46,925 nucleotides of DNA from Oceanospirillaceae bacterium (GCA_013215375.1 JABSRB010000043.1:1-46925); one strand, 5' to 3'. Shown: positions 17,804-26,695, counted from the stretch's first letter. Numbers and translations are program-made. Notes: generated by a model from the sequence alone, not told the origin.

Positions 17804-18441
17804 TGATCAACTCCGCTCATCTTGCCGATCAAATCGAATGCCTGCCAGCGCTTGGTATTTAAACTAATACGTACCGCCGCTGGGTATTTTTTATCATTTA
17901 AAAGGGAGTTCTCCCAGCGGTCATAGAAGTATGAAAAGTTAAGCTCTGTGACTTCATAGAGCAAGATGTCACTGCGCCACTCTTGATTAGGGCTAGGATA
18001 ATCAGTGCCGATACTCTCGCGTGTGAGTGCTCCATCGATTAATTGGTAACGCACTCTGTTCAAACTTTGCTCAATTTCAACGCTGCTGGGTTGCTGCGAG
18101 TAAATACTGAATTCTAGTCGACTCTCATCACCGATAATTTGGTTTTGGTCAGTGCTAGGTACATAGTTTTCATCTTGATTAATCGATTTAATGAGCGGGC
18201 GTATGGCTAAATGTTCTATGTCGCTGCGCATTATTTGCAGGGCGCGCTCCAGCGCCAACAACGACTTTTCCTCGTGCAGTACTTGTTTATGATTGGCCAG
18301 CATGGTGGAAAGTATCGTTGCTGCGATAACCCCGATCACCGCCGTGATTGAAACGGCAACCATCAGTTCAATTAAGGTGAATCCTGATGTTTTAGCACGA
18401 TAGCTTCCCATCTTAGGGGCGAGTGCAGAGTTAAGCATCAT
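17800..18441 (-). CDS. gspJ: Type II secretion minor pseudopilin J
   Basis: A 213-residue prepilin-like protein with leader ending SG before FTLIELMVAVSITAVIG, the cleavage site for prepilin peptidase, and the Glu5 needed for assembly. Mature GspJ forms part of the quasihelical tip with GspI and GspK. YQLIDGALTRES and RWENSLL...YPAAVRISL agree with the family. It overlaps gspI and gspK by four bases each. No prepilin peptidase gene (gspO/pilD) is in the window, so processing relies on one elsewhere. Confidence 0.92.
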   Translation of the reverse strand: MMLNSALAPKMGSYRAKTSGFTLIELMVAVSITAVIGVIAATILSTMLANHKQVLHEEKSLLALERALQIMRSDIEHLAIRPLIKSINQDENYVPSTDQNQIIGDESRLEFSIYSQQPSSVEIEQSLNRVRYQLIDGALTRESIGTDYPSPNQEWRSDILLYEVTELNFSYFYDRWENSLLNDKKYPAAVRISLNTKRWQAFDLIGKMSGVDQ

Positions 18442-18827
18442 GATTCTGACTCATCTACAAAAGTAATTAGATCAGCCAATATGTATTTAGGGCGACTCTG
18501 CTGGGTTACTTTGATCTGGATTTTATTAAAGTGTTCGGTGTCGGTATTGCTGGTGGTGATTTGCCAATGATATTCGATACCGGCAAATTCTGTGTTCCCA
18601 GAGCTGTTACTGAGCGCCTTTAATAAATGTAAGTTGAGCGTATTTTGCGCCACCCAACCGGCAAACTTACGACTCTTTAGCTCGCCAATGTTTTTAGTGG
18701 ATTCACTGACCGCTAAAGACAGTGCGCCTACCACACTGGATAAAATCAACAGCGATACCATTACCTCTATTAAGGTAAAGCCGCGCTGGGTTGCTCGGGC
18801 TTTTTTATAAAATGGCATAGGGATCAC
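18438..18827 (-). CDS. gspI: Type II secretion minor pseudopilin I
   Basis: The 129-residue protein has the leader ...ATQRG followed by FTLIEVMVSLLILSSV, a prepilin cleavage site with Glu5. The WVAQNTLNLHLLKA segment near residue 58 is the typical GspI 'AxNxL' region. It forms the core of the tip trimer with GspJ and GspK. The reading frame begins inside the end of gspH (overlap of up to 23 bases; an internal ATG at 18821 is an alternative start), consistent with tight translational coupling. Confidence 0.92.
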   Translation of the reverse strand: MIPMPFYKKARATQRGFTLIEVMVSLLILSSVVGALSLAVSESTKNIGELKSRKFAGWVAQNTLNLHLLKALSNSSGNTEFAGIEYHWQITTSNTDTEHFNKIQIKVTQQSRPKYILADLITFVDESES

Positions 18828-19308
18828 TTAAGCTGTCTTCTGCTAATTGCTCATCGCCAAAGCGCAACTCGAAGCTATTAAATAAGCCGATTGGAGAGAT
18901 GATTATTTGCGGGTTGATTAAAATGTCTGCTTGCTGCTCGGGTGTCGCTTTGCCAGTCTCTATTATCTGATTATCGATCAGCAACAAGAAGGGGATCTCA
19001 GCGGGGATCTGTTTCGCTTCTGTTTTCGGTGTTAACTGCCAGTGACTATTGCTGAAGATCATACTCTGGTAGGACTGATCTTCAAAGTAGAGCCCCTGCC
19101 ACTGTTGCTTTAACATAGAGCTCTGGGCGAGGGACCTAAGCACTGCTGCCAGCTGTGCCTTCTGGGTGCTTATTTTTTTTGAGTCCGCTTTGCCATCCGG
19201 CATAGTCAACATAACAGTCGTTGCCATCAGCGCAATGATAGTCACCACTACCATTAATTCCAGCAGGGTAAAGCCCGTTTGAAATCGTTGTTTTAGCGCT
19301 GCTGGCAT
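18805..19308 (-). CDS. gspH: Type II secretion minor pseudopilin H
   Basis: The frame is open upstream to 19431, but that would overlap gspG by more than 100 bases. I chose the ATG at 19308 because it lies 4 bases after the gspG stop, has GGAG 11 bases upstream, and leaves a 12-residue leader MPAALKQRFQTG ahead of FTLLELMVVVTIIAL, the normal prepilin arrangement. The resulting 167 residues match GspH length. GspH links the tip complex to the GspG shaft of the pseudopilus. Confidence 0.9.
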   Translation of the reverse strand: MPAALKQRFQTGFTLLELMVVVTIIALMATTVMLTMPDGKADSKKISTQKAQLAAVLRSLAQSSMLKQQWQGLYFEDQSYQSMIFSNSHWQLTPKTEAKQIPAEIPFLLLIDNQIIETGKATPEQQADILINPQIIISPIGLFNSFELRFGDEQLAEDSLSDPYAIL

Positions 19309-19312
19309 GGCT

Positions 19313-19753
19313 TTATTGGCTCCAGTTGGTGATGTCGGCATCAAGGCCTTCGCCGCCGCTCTCGTTATCTTTACCGCGAGAATATAGATCAAAAGCACCG
19401 TGCTCACCGGGTTGTAAATATTGGTAATCATTGCCCCACGGATCTTTTTGTAGGCGCTTAATATAACCCGAGGGACGGTAGTTCTTTGGCTCAGGGCTAA
19501 TAGATGGCTTGCTAATTAAGCTCTCCAACCCTTGGTCGGTGGTAGGGTAATCATTGTTATCGAGCTTGTATTGATCAAAGGCTTGCTCAAAGGCATGTAT
19601 GTCTGCTTGGGCTTTTTTGATTTTTGCAGTATCTAAATTGTCCAATACATAAGGCGTAACTATGGTGCCTAGTAGGCCAATAATTAAAATGACTACCATG
19701 ATTTCTAACAAGGTAAAGCCTTGTTGAAGACGATTGATGGTCGGTTTGTACAT
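19313..19753 (-). CDS. gspG: Type II secretion major pseudopilin G
   Basis: GspG builds the pseudopilus that pushes substrates through the secretin. After an 11-12 residue leader ending QQG comes FTLLEIMVVILIIGLLG with Glu5, then the classic LDNNDYPTTDQGLESLI block near residue 54 and DPWGNDYQYLQPGEHG near residue 102, which includes the calcium-binding region. A 146-residue chain is full length. It has a 19-base gap after gspF. Confidence 0.97.
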   Translation of the reverse strand: MYKPTINRLQQGFTLLEIMVVILIIGLLGTIVTPYVLDNLDTAKIKKAQADIHAFEQAFDQYKLDNNDYPTTDQGLESLISKPSISPEPKNYRPSGYIKRLQKDPWGNDYQYLQPGEHGAFDLYSRGKDNESGGEGLDADITNWSQ

Positions 19754-19772
19754 GGTTTAGTGCCTCCGAGCG

Positions 19773-20978
19773 CTAAAAATTACTGAAATTATTCATTTGT
19801 AAAATAGGTAATAAAATTGCCAATACTATGGCGAAAACGAGTAGCCCAAACACCAACATCAGCACCGGTTCAATCAATTTGGTGGTGATGCCAATGGCGT
19901 TGTTTAACTCGTTTTCCTGCTGCGCCGCAGCCTGCTCCAAAGCTTTGGCGAGTTCGCCGCTATGCTCACCATTAGCCACTATGTATACGGAAATCGGCGG
20001 AAAGAGCTTGGCGTTTTCTAGCATTTTACTGAGTAACTGGCCTGCTTTTACCTTTTCAGTCACATCTTGCATTACTTGGCGAATGGCCCGATTGTGCAAA
20101 GTGGTGGTGGTGATGTTAAGCGTCTCAAGTAATGCTGAGCCACCGTTTAACATGATGCTCACGGTACCGAGCAAGCGGCTGGTTTCCAAATTGATAATTA
20201 AGAAACCCACCACGGGTAGTTTTAAGTAAAATTTATGCACCTTTAGCAGCCAGTTTTCATTTTTCAAACTGTAGCGCCAGGCAATGCTAGCGATCAGGAT
20301 AAACGCTCCCACCCCGAGGCCGTAATCTAAAATAAAATTTGAGCAATTGATCATGATTTTAGTGAGTACGGGTAGCTCTTGACCGGTTCCCTCAAATTGT
20401 TTGACCACTCTGGGCACGACAAATGCCATCAGTAACGAGATAATGCTGAAGGCCACTATGGTCAATACCAGCGGATAAACGGTCGCTTGGATAACCGTGT
20501 TGCGCAGCTTTTGACTGCGTTCGGTGTAGTCCGCGAGTTTTAATAACACTAGCGATAGCTCGCCGGTGTGCTCTCCCGCTTTTACCAGCGCCTGAAAGAT
20601 AGGCGAGAACACTTTGGGGTGGTCGCTCATGCTATTGGCCACCGAATGACCCTCTAATACTTTAGCGCGAATTTCCTGCAGAGTGCTCTTCAGGTTTTTA
20701 TTGCGGGTCTGCTCTGATGCTACCCGCAGTGCTTCCTCTAACGGAATATTAGATTGCACTAGCGCGGCGAATTGCTGGGTGAACAGCGCGATATCTTTGC
20801 TTGGTACGGTGCGATTGGCTTTGCGTTTAGCGGTTTTTTTCTGCACCGCCTCCAGTGAAATAGGCAGCAGTTTTTTATCGCGCAGCAATTGTCTCGCGCC
20901 AAGATCAGAGTCGGCTTCAATCTGGCCTTTTTGTTGACGGTTATTGGCATCGAAGGCCGTATAATCAAAGAATGGCAT
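19773..20978 (-). CDS. gspF: Type II secretion inner-membrane protein F
   Basis: GspF is the polytopic platform protein of the system. Its 401 residues include two repeated cytoplasmic GspF domains (about 70-190 and 270-390), each followed by hydrophobic segments, with three membrane helices in all near residues 165-190, 215-235 and 370-395. The start MPFFDYTAFDANN and the ALVKAGEHTGELSLVL and VANGEHSGELAKALE repeats are typical. The start overlaps the end of gspE by 14 bases. Confidence 0.96.
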   Translation of the reverse strand: MPFFDYTAFDANNRQQKGQIEADSDLGARQLLRDKKLLPISLEAVQKKTAKRKANRTVPSKDIALFTQQFAALVQSNIPLEEALRVASEQTRNKNLKSTLQEIRAKVLEGHSVANSMSDHPKVFSPIFQALVKAGEHTGELSLVLLKLADYTERSQKLRNTVIQATVYPLVLTIVAFSIISLLMAFVVPRVVKQFEGTGQELPVLTKIMINCSNFILDYGLGVGAFILIASIAWRYSLKNENWLLKVHKFYLKLPVVGFLIINLETSRLLGTVSIMLNGGSALLETLNITTTTLHNRAIRQVMQDVTEKVKAGQLLSKMLENAKLFPPISVYIVANGEHSGELAKALEQAAAQQENELNNAIGITTKLIEPVLMLVFGLLVFAIVLAILLPILQMNNFSNF

Positions 20979-22455
20979 TGCGTAACGAGTCCCTGACTGA
21001 TCTAAGTACTTCCTCGGTGGAGGTGTCTCCTGTCAATATCATCTGAAGCCCCTCGTCCAACATGCTACTGAATTTCCCCTCTAAATACTGACGCATTTGC
21101 GGCTCGCCTGCATTGTCGTGAATCATCCGTGCCAGTGTTTCATCGACTACTAGTAATTCGTACAGGCCTTGTCTACCACTGTAACCAGTGTGATGGCATT
21201 CAACACAGCCGACGTTTTTGTAAATAGGACGGTGCGCCATATTGACATCGCCTAGGGCAATTGCATCTGCGGTATCTAACTTTATTGGGCTCTTACAGAG
21301 TTTGCAGAGTTTCCTAACTAAGCGCTGGGCGAGGATGCCTTTCAGCGATGAGGCAATTAGGTAAGGCTCTACCCCTATATCCTTGAGCCGGGTAATAGCG
21401 CCGAGCGAGTCATTGGTATGTAAAGTAGAGAGTACTAGGTGACCAGTTAGACTCGCTTGTACTGCTATCTGGGCGGTTTCTGCGTCACGTATTTCACCGA
21501 TCATCACTATATCTGGGTCTTGGCGTAAAATAGCGCGCAGGCCTCTGGCAAAGCTCATCGCTGATTTTTCATTGACCGGTGTTTGACCAATTCCTTCCAG
21601 CGCATATTCCACGGGGTCCTCGATGGTTAAAATGTTCCGGCTTTTGCTGTTGAGGCCACTTAGCCCCGCATAAAGGGTCGTGGTTTTACCGGAGCCCGTC
21701 GGCCCTGTGACTAAAATAATGCCGTTGGGCTGGTGTAATAAATGGGTGAAGGTTTTTAAACATTGCTCTGGCATGCCCAAATGGGTTAAATCCAGCTGCA
21801 CCGCTTGGGTATCTAATAATCTTAGTACGATGCGCTCACCGTACATCGAAGGGATAGTTGATACCCGCACATCTAGTGCCTTGCCCGCCATCCGTAATGA
21901 GACTCGACCATCTTGCGGCACGCGCTTTTCGGCGATATCTAACTTGGCCATCACTTTAATGCGCGAGTTTAATAAAGGAGCCGCTTTGCGATGGGGGGTG
22001 AGTACTTCTTTTAATACACCATCAACGCGAAAGCGCACTGACATACTGTGCTCGAAGGTTTCGATATGGATATCCGAGGCATTTTGTTGCAACGCGCTGG
22101 CGAACAGGCCGTTAATCAAACGGATAATAGGCGCATCGTCTTGTACATCTAGCAAGTCGGCGTTTTCTGGCATGTTTTCAACCAGCTCATCGAGGTCGAT
22201 AACGTCGTTCAGCTCATCGATATCGCTCAGTTCACTCTGCGCCGCTTGGTAGGTCAGGCTGATGTCGTTATCCAGTTGCTCAGGCTGTTGCTGTTGATAG
22301 TTAAGGGGGGTAGGGCAGCAGCGCTCGGCCTCTAAAAAAGCATTTAAGCTGGTGTCCTCACAGTAAAAAACATCGGTGCCACTGTGGGTGGAAGGCACCG
22401 CCAAAATACTATTCTTTTTCGCGAATAAGAAACTAAATAACGGCCCGCTGTGCAT
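20965..22455 (-). CDS. gspE: Type II secretion ATPase E
   Basis: GspE drives pseudopilus assembly by ATP hydrolysis at the inner face of the membrane. Walker A GPTGSGKTT lies at residues 251-259, the Asp box ILTIEDPVEY follows near 283, Walker B IVMIGEIRDAETAQ near 320, and a four-cysteine zinc site is formed by CKLC near 386 and CVECH near 418. The chain is 496 residues. The first 90 residues are acidic and poorly conserved, as in many GspE proteins, where this part docks to GspL. Confidence 0.97.
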   Translation of the reverse strand: MHSGPLFSFLFAKKNSILAVPSTHSGTDVFYCEDTSLNAFLEAERCCPTPLNYQQQQPEQLDNDISLTYQAAQSELSDIDELNDVIDLDELVENMPENADLLDVQDDAPIIRLINGLFASALQQNASDIHIETFEHSMSVRFRVDGVLKEVLTPHRKAAPLLNSRIKVMAKLDIAEKRVPQDGRVSLRMAGKALDVRVSTIPSMYGERIVLRLLDTQAVQLDLTHLGMPEQCLKTFTHLLHQPNGIILVTGPTGSGKTTTLYAGLSGLNSKSRNILTIEDPVEYALEGIGQTPVNEKSAMSFARGLRAILRQDPDIVMIGEIRDAETAQIAVQASLTGHLVLSTLHTNDSLGAITRLKDIGVEPYLIASSLKGILAQRLVRKLCKLCKSPIKLDTADAIALGDVNMAHRPIYKNVGCVECHHTGYSGRQGLYELLVVDETLARMIHDNAGEPQMRQYLEGKFSSMLDEGLQMILTGDTSTEEVLRSVRDSLRNAIL

Positions 22456-22457
22456 AG

Positions 22458-24512
22458 TTAACGCGCCTTTTTATATTTTTTAGAAGCTTGGAAAGAGTGA
22501 TCAATAATCGGGATGTCTGCAGGTGCTAGAGGTGCTGGTAGACGCTCTGATTGTCCTGGTGTTCTATTCGTTAAATCGATTCTGGAGATAGCCCCCTGGC
22601 GCTGCCAGTTTTCTAAAGTATCGTTTTCTCTAGAATATAAACCGGTACCTTGTGCATTGGCTAAAATTTGCTGAGCATGAATATAGTTATATTTATTTCT
22701 GCTCAAGTCATTGGCGATAGACTGAGAGCGGATAATCGTAGGGCGAATAAAGACCATCAGTGTTCGCTTAGTGCGCGTTGAAGAGCGAGAGCTGAACAGC
22801 CTACCCAAAAATGGAATGTCACCGAGTAGCGGTACTTTGGATTCAACGTCTTCAATATCTTCTTCAATAAGCCCGCCTAAAGTGATAACCCCACCGTCAT
22901 CAATTAATACCGTAGTGCTAATGAAGCGCTTGTCTGTCACTATATCAGCGACACCCGCAACGCCTTCTTTTATTGAAGATACTTCCTGTTCTATGGTCAA
23001 TTGGATAGAGTCACCCTCGTTTATTTGTGGGGTCACTTTTAGCTTAATGCCAATGTCTTTACGCTCAATAGTCTGGAAAGGATTGGTGCCGGTGGATAGA
23101 CCGGTGATGACAGGCACTTCTTGACCTACTTGAATGGAAGCCTCTTCATTGTCTAAGGTGACAATACTAGGCGTAGAGAGCAGATTCGAATCTTTGTCTT
23201 CTTCAATAGCGTTAATCAGGGCTGCAAAGCTCAAACCACTATTATTTATTGTTCCTAGGCCAAAATTTAAGCCACTGCTAAAGCTAGGTACCGCTCCCGC
23301 CGCCACCGTAGCAGCTGTAGTGAAAATATTATTAGTACCAAAACCAGAGCCAGCAACCCCAGTGCCATTATTAGCGAGTAACCATTGCACCCCTATTTCC
23401 TTACTTTTGCTCTCAGAAACTTCGGCAATAATCGCTTCAACCAACACTTGAGCGCGGCGAATATCTAATTGCGCGATGACCGACTCTAAGGTTTTAATGA
23501 TATGCGGGCTACCTGACATCACCACGGTATTGGTTGGCTCGTGGATGTCGACATTGATGTTACTAGATAAATTACTATTAGAACTACCTTGTTTTTGGCC
23601 TTCCTCTTTAATGATGGTATCGCTGATACCCTTTAATACATCTGCAATTTCTTTTGCCTTGGCGTATTTTAAGTAGATCACTTTAGTATTTGAGTTAGTT
23701 TGTACTTGGGAATCCAGTTGACCGACTATGCGGCGGATTTTTTTGAGGGTATTGGCATCGCTTTTAACAATCAGCATGTTAGTGCGTTGGTCCGAAGTGA
23801 TGATAGAGCCATTACCCGCTCCCTGCTTACCGTTAGGTTGTAGAGTGAGATTTTTTAGAATGCGCTCCAGTTCTGCCGCCGATGCATTGTACAAGGGGAT
23901 AAGCTCTAAGGTTTGGGAGTCGGCTTGGTCGACTTTGGCAATGATTTGGGCAATCCGACGCACGTTGGAGGAGCGGTCTGTGACCAAGATCACGTTAGAG
24001 GTATCATAGGCGGCAATAATGCCCAAACGGGGATCTATCAAAGGGCGTAATGTGGCGGCTAGCTGGTTGGCGTTGACGTTTTTAACTTCGACAATACGTG
24101 TCACTAATTCTTCTGAGTTACCTATTTCAGACCCAGTTTGCACCCGTGTGCCCTCTAATTTAGCGCTCTGCGAGGGGATGACTTTGAGTATTCCATTTTG
24201 CGTATCAACCACCGAAAAACCATTGACGCCCAGTTGCACTAAAAATATTTCATAGAGCTCGTCACTGGTTAATCCGGCAGGACTTTGAATATCTACTTTT
24301 CCTCTGACTTTATTGTCAGTAATAATGGTTTTACCAATCATTTTGGAAATAGTGTTGATAAATTCGCGAATATCGACGCCACGCATATCCAGTGTATACC
24401 TGTCGGTATCTGCGTCTTTATTAATGGTGCTGTTGTCGGCGGCCAAGACCAGAGGGCTAGTGCTCAAGGTAAAGATGAGAGACAAGGTGAGGATGTTTCT
24501 GATTGATTTCAT
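22458..24512 (-). CDS. gspD: Type II secretion outer-membrane secretin D
   Basis: GspD forms the outer-membrane channel. A signal peptide (about 1-24, cleaved after VLA) is followed by the N0 domain (DMRGVDIREFINTISKMIG, near residue 42), N1 to N3 repeats to about residue 350, and the secretin domain with VPVITG near 470 and VPLLGDIPFLGRLFSS near 565. Its 684 residues are normal. A Gly/Ser-rich stretch precedes the secretin core. No pilotin gene gspS is seen. It begins 2 bases after the end of gspC. Confidence 0.97.
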   Translation of the reverse strand: MKSIRNILTLSLIFTLSTSPLVLAADNSTINKDADTDRYTLDMRGVDIREFINTISKMIGKTIITDNKVRGKVDIQSPAGLTSDELYEIFLVQLGVNGFSVVDTQNGILKVIPSQSAKLEGTRVQTGSEIGNSEELVTRIVEVKNVNANQLAATLRPLIDPRLGIIAAYDTSNVILVTDRSSNVRRIAQIIAKVDQADSQTLELIPLYNASAAELERILKNLTLQPNGKQGAGNGSIITSDQRTNMLIVKSDANTLKKIRRIVGQLDSQVQTNSNTKVIYLKYAKAKEIADVLKGISDTIIKEEGQKQGSSNSNLSSNINVDIHEPTNTVVMSGSPHIIKTLESVIAQLDIRRAQVLVEAIIAEVSESKSKEIGVQWLLANNGTGVAGSGFGTNNIFTTAATVAAGAVPSFSSGLNFGLGTINNSGLSFAALINAIEEDKDSNLLSTPSIVTLDNEEASIQVGQEVPVITGLSTGTNPFQTIERKDIGIKLKVTPQINEGDSIQLTIEQEVSSIKEGVAGVADIVTDKRFISTTVLIDDGGVITLGGLIEEDIEDVESKVPLLGDIPFLGRLFSSRSSTRTKRTLMVFIRPTIIRSQSIANDLSRNKYNYIHAQQILANAQGTGLYSRENDTLENWQRQGAISRIDLTNRTPGQSERLPAPLAPADIPIIDHSFQASKKYKKAR

Positions 24513-24514
24513 AG

Positions 24515-25411
24515 TTAAAGTTGGATATCCATGGTTATTACAGCGCCGTCTCTGTTGATAGTCACTCGAAAACTGCTCTTCTCTTGTAATTTTTTATACA
24601 TAGAGGGGATGGTCAGACCTGCGACAGCCGCTCCATCAACGTGGGTTACAATATCTCCAGGGGAAATTCCCGCTGCTGCCAGTAACCGTTTATCGGGTCC
24701 GCTAGAAATTTTGTAGCCGTTTAGTTTGCCTTTACTAATACTCGGGCTAATGTGCAAAAATTTTGAGAGTGACAGCGGGTTGGTGGTAATGACACGGCGC
24801 GGGTTGGCGCCGATTAACGCTCTTAAAGGTGCTGAATTTAAATCCACCGAGAGGCGAGGCGCAGCAGAATTTGTCGCCAATGTGCTAGCAGGCGCTGCCG
24901 TTATGCCACTAAGGACGTTAGACTGTCGAGTGATCTTAGGCAGGTTTAAACGCTCTTCTACGCCATTGTTGAGGATAGTGACATAATTGTGATAAACGGC
25001 ATCTAATTGAACTTTTAAACGTGCGGTATTAACAATGTATTCACCGGGGGAATAAGGACGTTGCTGGCCCTTATAGATAATTACCGCGACACTATGTTTG
25101 CCTTTAATTAGGCCATTTAAGCGCAAATTTAGTTTGGTTTTTTTCAAAGAACTGGCACTGGCGACTTTTTTTATGATTGCCTTTTTTTGGGCTGTAGCAC
25201 TGCCAAATATTTGTGCGTTGACGATCGCGGATAAATCATCAGAGCTGTTAATTGTGGTGTTGGTGCGATGCTCGTCAGTGAGGTTAAAAACATGGCTGGT
25301 GGGAGTGGGTGAGGCAATAGCGACAACCTTCCATACCAATTGTGCTAGGAGGATACCCAACAGCAAAATAATGAAGTATAAATAGCCTTTGGCCGCCCTT
25401 GTAATCTGCAT
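24515..25411 (-). CDS. gspC: Type II secretion protein C
   Basis: GspC is the first gene of the operon and connects the inner-membrane platform to the secretin and, in some systems, to substrates. It has a membrane helix at about residues 11-32, an HR domain (about 60-155, with IFGSATAQKK and the YSPGEYIVN turn) and a C-terminal PDZ domain (about 222-298, GISPGDIVTHVDG). The order C to N with overlapping genes indicates one long transcript, starting in the 263-base gap to zapA. Confidence 0.93.
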   Translation of the reverse strand: MQITRAAKGYLYFIILLLGILLAQLVWKVVAIASPTPTSHVFNLTDEHRTNTTINSSDDLSAIVNAQIFGSATAQKKAIIKKVASASSLKKTKLNLRLNGLIKGKHSVAVIIYKGQQRPYSPGEYIVNTARLKVQLDAVYHNYVTILNNGVEERLNLPKITRQSNVLSGITAAPASTLATNSAAPRLSVDLNSAPLRALIGANPRRVITTNPLSLSKFLHISPSISKGKLNGYKISSGPDKRLLAAAGISPGDIVTHVDGAAVAGLTIPSMYKKLQEKSSFRVTINRDGAVITMDIQL

Positions 25412-25646
25412 TCCTTTGCCCGTAAAAAAATAAAAAAATCATGATATATGACAACGACATAGTTGCCAAGATTATATATTATATTAGTACTTTTGATTAT
25501 AAAGTGTGAAGAACATGAAGTTGTTGGATTTCAATCGTCACGTTCTTGCAATAGTGGGATGTTATTAAGATAGCGCTATTGTTTATCACTGAGCACGATC
25601 TTCTCATAAAGACTATGTTATTCAAACTGTCACAGTACTTATAATG
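25412..25646 (-). promoter_or_regulatory. Likely gsp operon promoter region
   Basis: This AT-rich stretch separates the terminator of zapA from gspC and must hold the operon promoter. On the minus strand a TATAAT hexamer sits at 25501-25496, with a poor -35 match upstream, and several other TATA-like words lie nearby, so the exact start is uncertain. There is no sign of a 6S RNA, which in many gammaproteobacteria follows zapA. Confidence 0.35.
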
Positions 25647-25673
25647 AAAAAAGGCTGCTGATAAGTGGCAGCC
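25647..25673 (-). terminator. Intrinsic terminator after zapA
   Basis: On the minus strand GGCTGC, a nine-base loop and GCAGCC (25673 down to 25653) are followed by six T (25652-25647). The hairpin begins two bases after the zapA stop codon. It isolates the zapA pair from the gsp operon downstream on the same strand. Confidence 0.85.
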
Positions 25674-25674
25674 G

Positions 25675-25953
25675 TTAGCTATCTAACGACTTATTAATTT
25701 TTTCTGACAAACGCAGCATGGTATCTTCCATTTGTTCGCGCTGAGTGACCTTGCTGGAAAGGAACTCATTAGAGATATTGAGCGCCGCCATTACTGCAAT
25801 GCGCTCCATGCCTATGATCTTACCGCTGGCGCGTATTTCTTGCATTTTGTTGTTTAGATAATTGGCCGATGCCATTAACTCTGCCTCGTTTTCTTCGGGG
25901 CAGCCGATCACAAACTCTTTTCCTAACAACTTTATAGTGACGTTTTTATTCAT
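25675..25953 (-). CDS. zapA: Cell division protein ZapA
   Basis: ZapA binds and bundles FtsZ filaments at mid-cell. The 92-residue protein has the N-terminal strand region VTIKLLGKEFVIGCPEENE, the ZapA family signature, then YLNNKMQEIR and MERIAVMAALNISNEFL leading into a C-terminal coiled coil that forms the tetramer. The start overlaps the stop of the upstream coiled-coil gene by four bases, so the two are translated together. The 6S RNA and fau genes usually found next to zapA are not here. Confidence 0.94.
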   Translation of the reverse strand: MNKNVTIKLLGKEFVIGCPEENEAELMASANYLNNKMQEIRASGKIIGMERIAVMAALNISNEFLSSKVTQREQMEDTMLRLSEKINKSLDS

Positions 25954-26288
25954 GTGCTCTGCTCCAGCGCTTTGAGGCGGCTGATCATTTTCTCAATGTG
26001 GTTTTTGGTTCTATCATTTAGCTGCACTAACTTGGCTTTTTCCTGTAGCGCCTGGTGTTCTGAGGTTCTAGCGCGGGCCTCTTTAGCACTCATGTCCTGT
26101 AAATTCTTATCGAGTTCATTATAACGGGACATTAACTGCTGGTACTCGTTTCTGCGTTCCTGCTCCGCCTGATTGGCATTATCAGCTTGCGTTTGCAGTT
26201 GCTGCATTTTTTCTTCCATATTATCGCAGTGGACGAGTAATCTTTCAATTTGCACTTCGAGTTGCGCCAGATAGGATTCAGTCATCAA
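25950..26288 (-). CDS. Coiled-coil protein, TIGR02449 family
   Basis: A 112-residue, mostly helical protein rich in Gln, Glu and Lys. Its first part LEVQIERLLVHCDNM and its end KLVQLNDRTKNHIEKMISRLKALEQ match the short TIGR02449 family found just before zapA in Pseudomonas-like genomes. Family members are commonly about 65-75 residues; this one has extra heptad-like sequence in the middle. It is probably a ZapB-like partner in division, but this is inferred from gene pairing and coiled-coil form only. Confidence 0.75.
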   Translation of the reverse strand: MMTESYLAQLEVQIERLLVHCDNMEEKMQQLQTQADNANQAEQERRNEYQQLMSRYNELDKNLQDMSAKEARARTSEHQALQEKAKLVQLNDRTKNHIEKMISRLKALEQST

Positions 26289-26332
26289 GGGTTCCGCTTT
26301 TGGTTGTCCAGTTAACAGCTTAAATCACGCAA

Positions 26333-26493
26333 GGAGCCAGTCGGGCCTGACCGATCGCTGCGAGAAAAAGTAGATTTGAGTCAGATTTTCTGTTCTTTTG
26401 CGGCGAATAGCGAGCTATTTAACGATAAAGAACCGGAAAAAGGGCCAAATTCAGATTTTCCACAGTAGATTAGTGTTTAGTCCGACAGGCTCC
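26333..26493. repeat. 161-bp palindromic intergenic element, copy 2
   Basis: Begins GGAGCCAGTCGGGCC and ends with the inverted GTCCGACAGGCTCC. It shares with the copy at 13630-13789 the core GGCGAATAGCGAGCTATTTA, the CAGTAGAT-AGT stretch near the right end, the GGCTCCTA terminus and nearly the same length. It fills most of the gap between the divergent zapA pair and ygfB (26289-26695). The remaining AT-rich 26494-26695 presumably carries the ygfB promoter. Confidence 0.75.
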
Positions 26494-26695
26494 TAAAATA
26501 ACAATGTTCAGTACGCGTGGGTTTTGTTTGTCAAATATTAAAAAATTATAAATATCAATAACGAATTAAGTATAATGCCCATGTGTAGGAATGAAAATAT
26601 ATAGCTGCACTTTCATTTAATATATTCTGACATAATGCGTCAGAGTAAGATTATTTTTATTTAATACAGCACCCATCATTAGAAATTGGAATACT

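Noticed and set aside
19309-19431. Extended N-terminus of gspH
   Set aside because: It would overlap gspG by more than 100 bases and place a long unneeded sequence before the prepilin leader; the ATG at 19308 has a good ribosome site.
21680-22252. 190-codon plus-strand open frame opposite gspE
   Set aside because: It is antisense to a strongly conserved ATPase gene; no ribosome site or family pattern, so a shadow frame.
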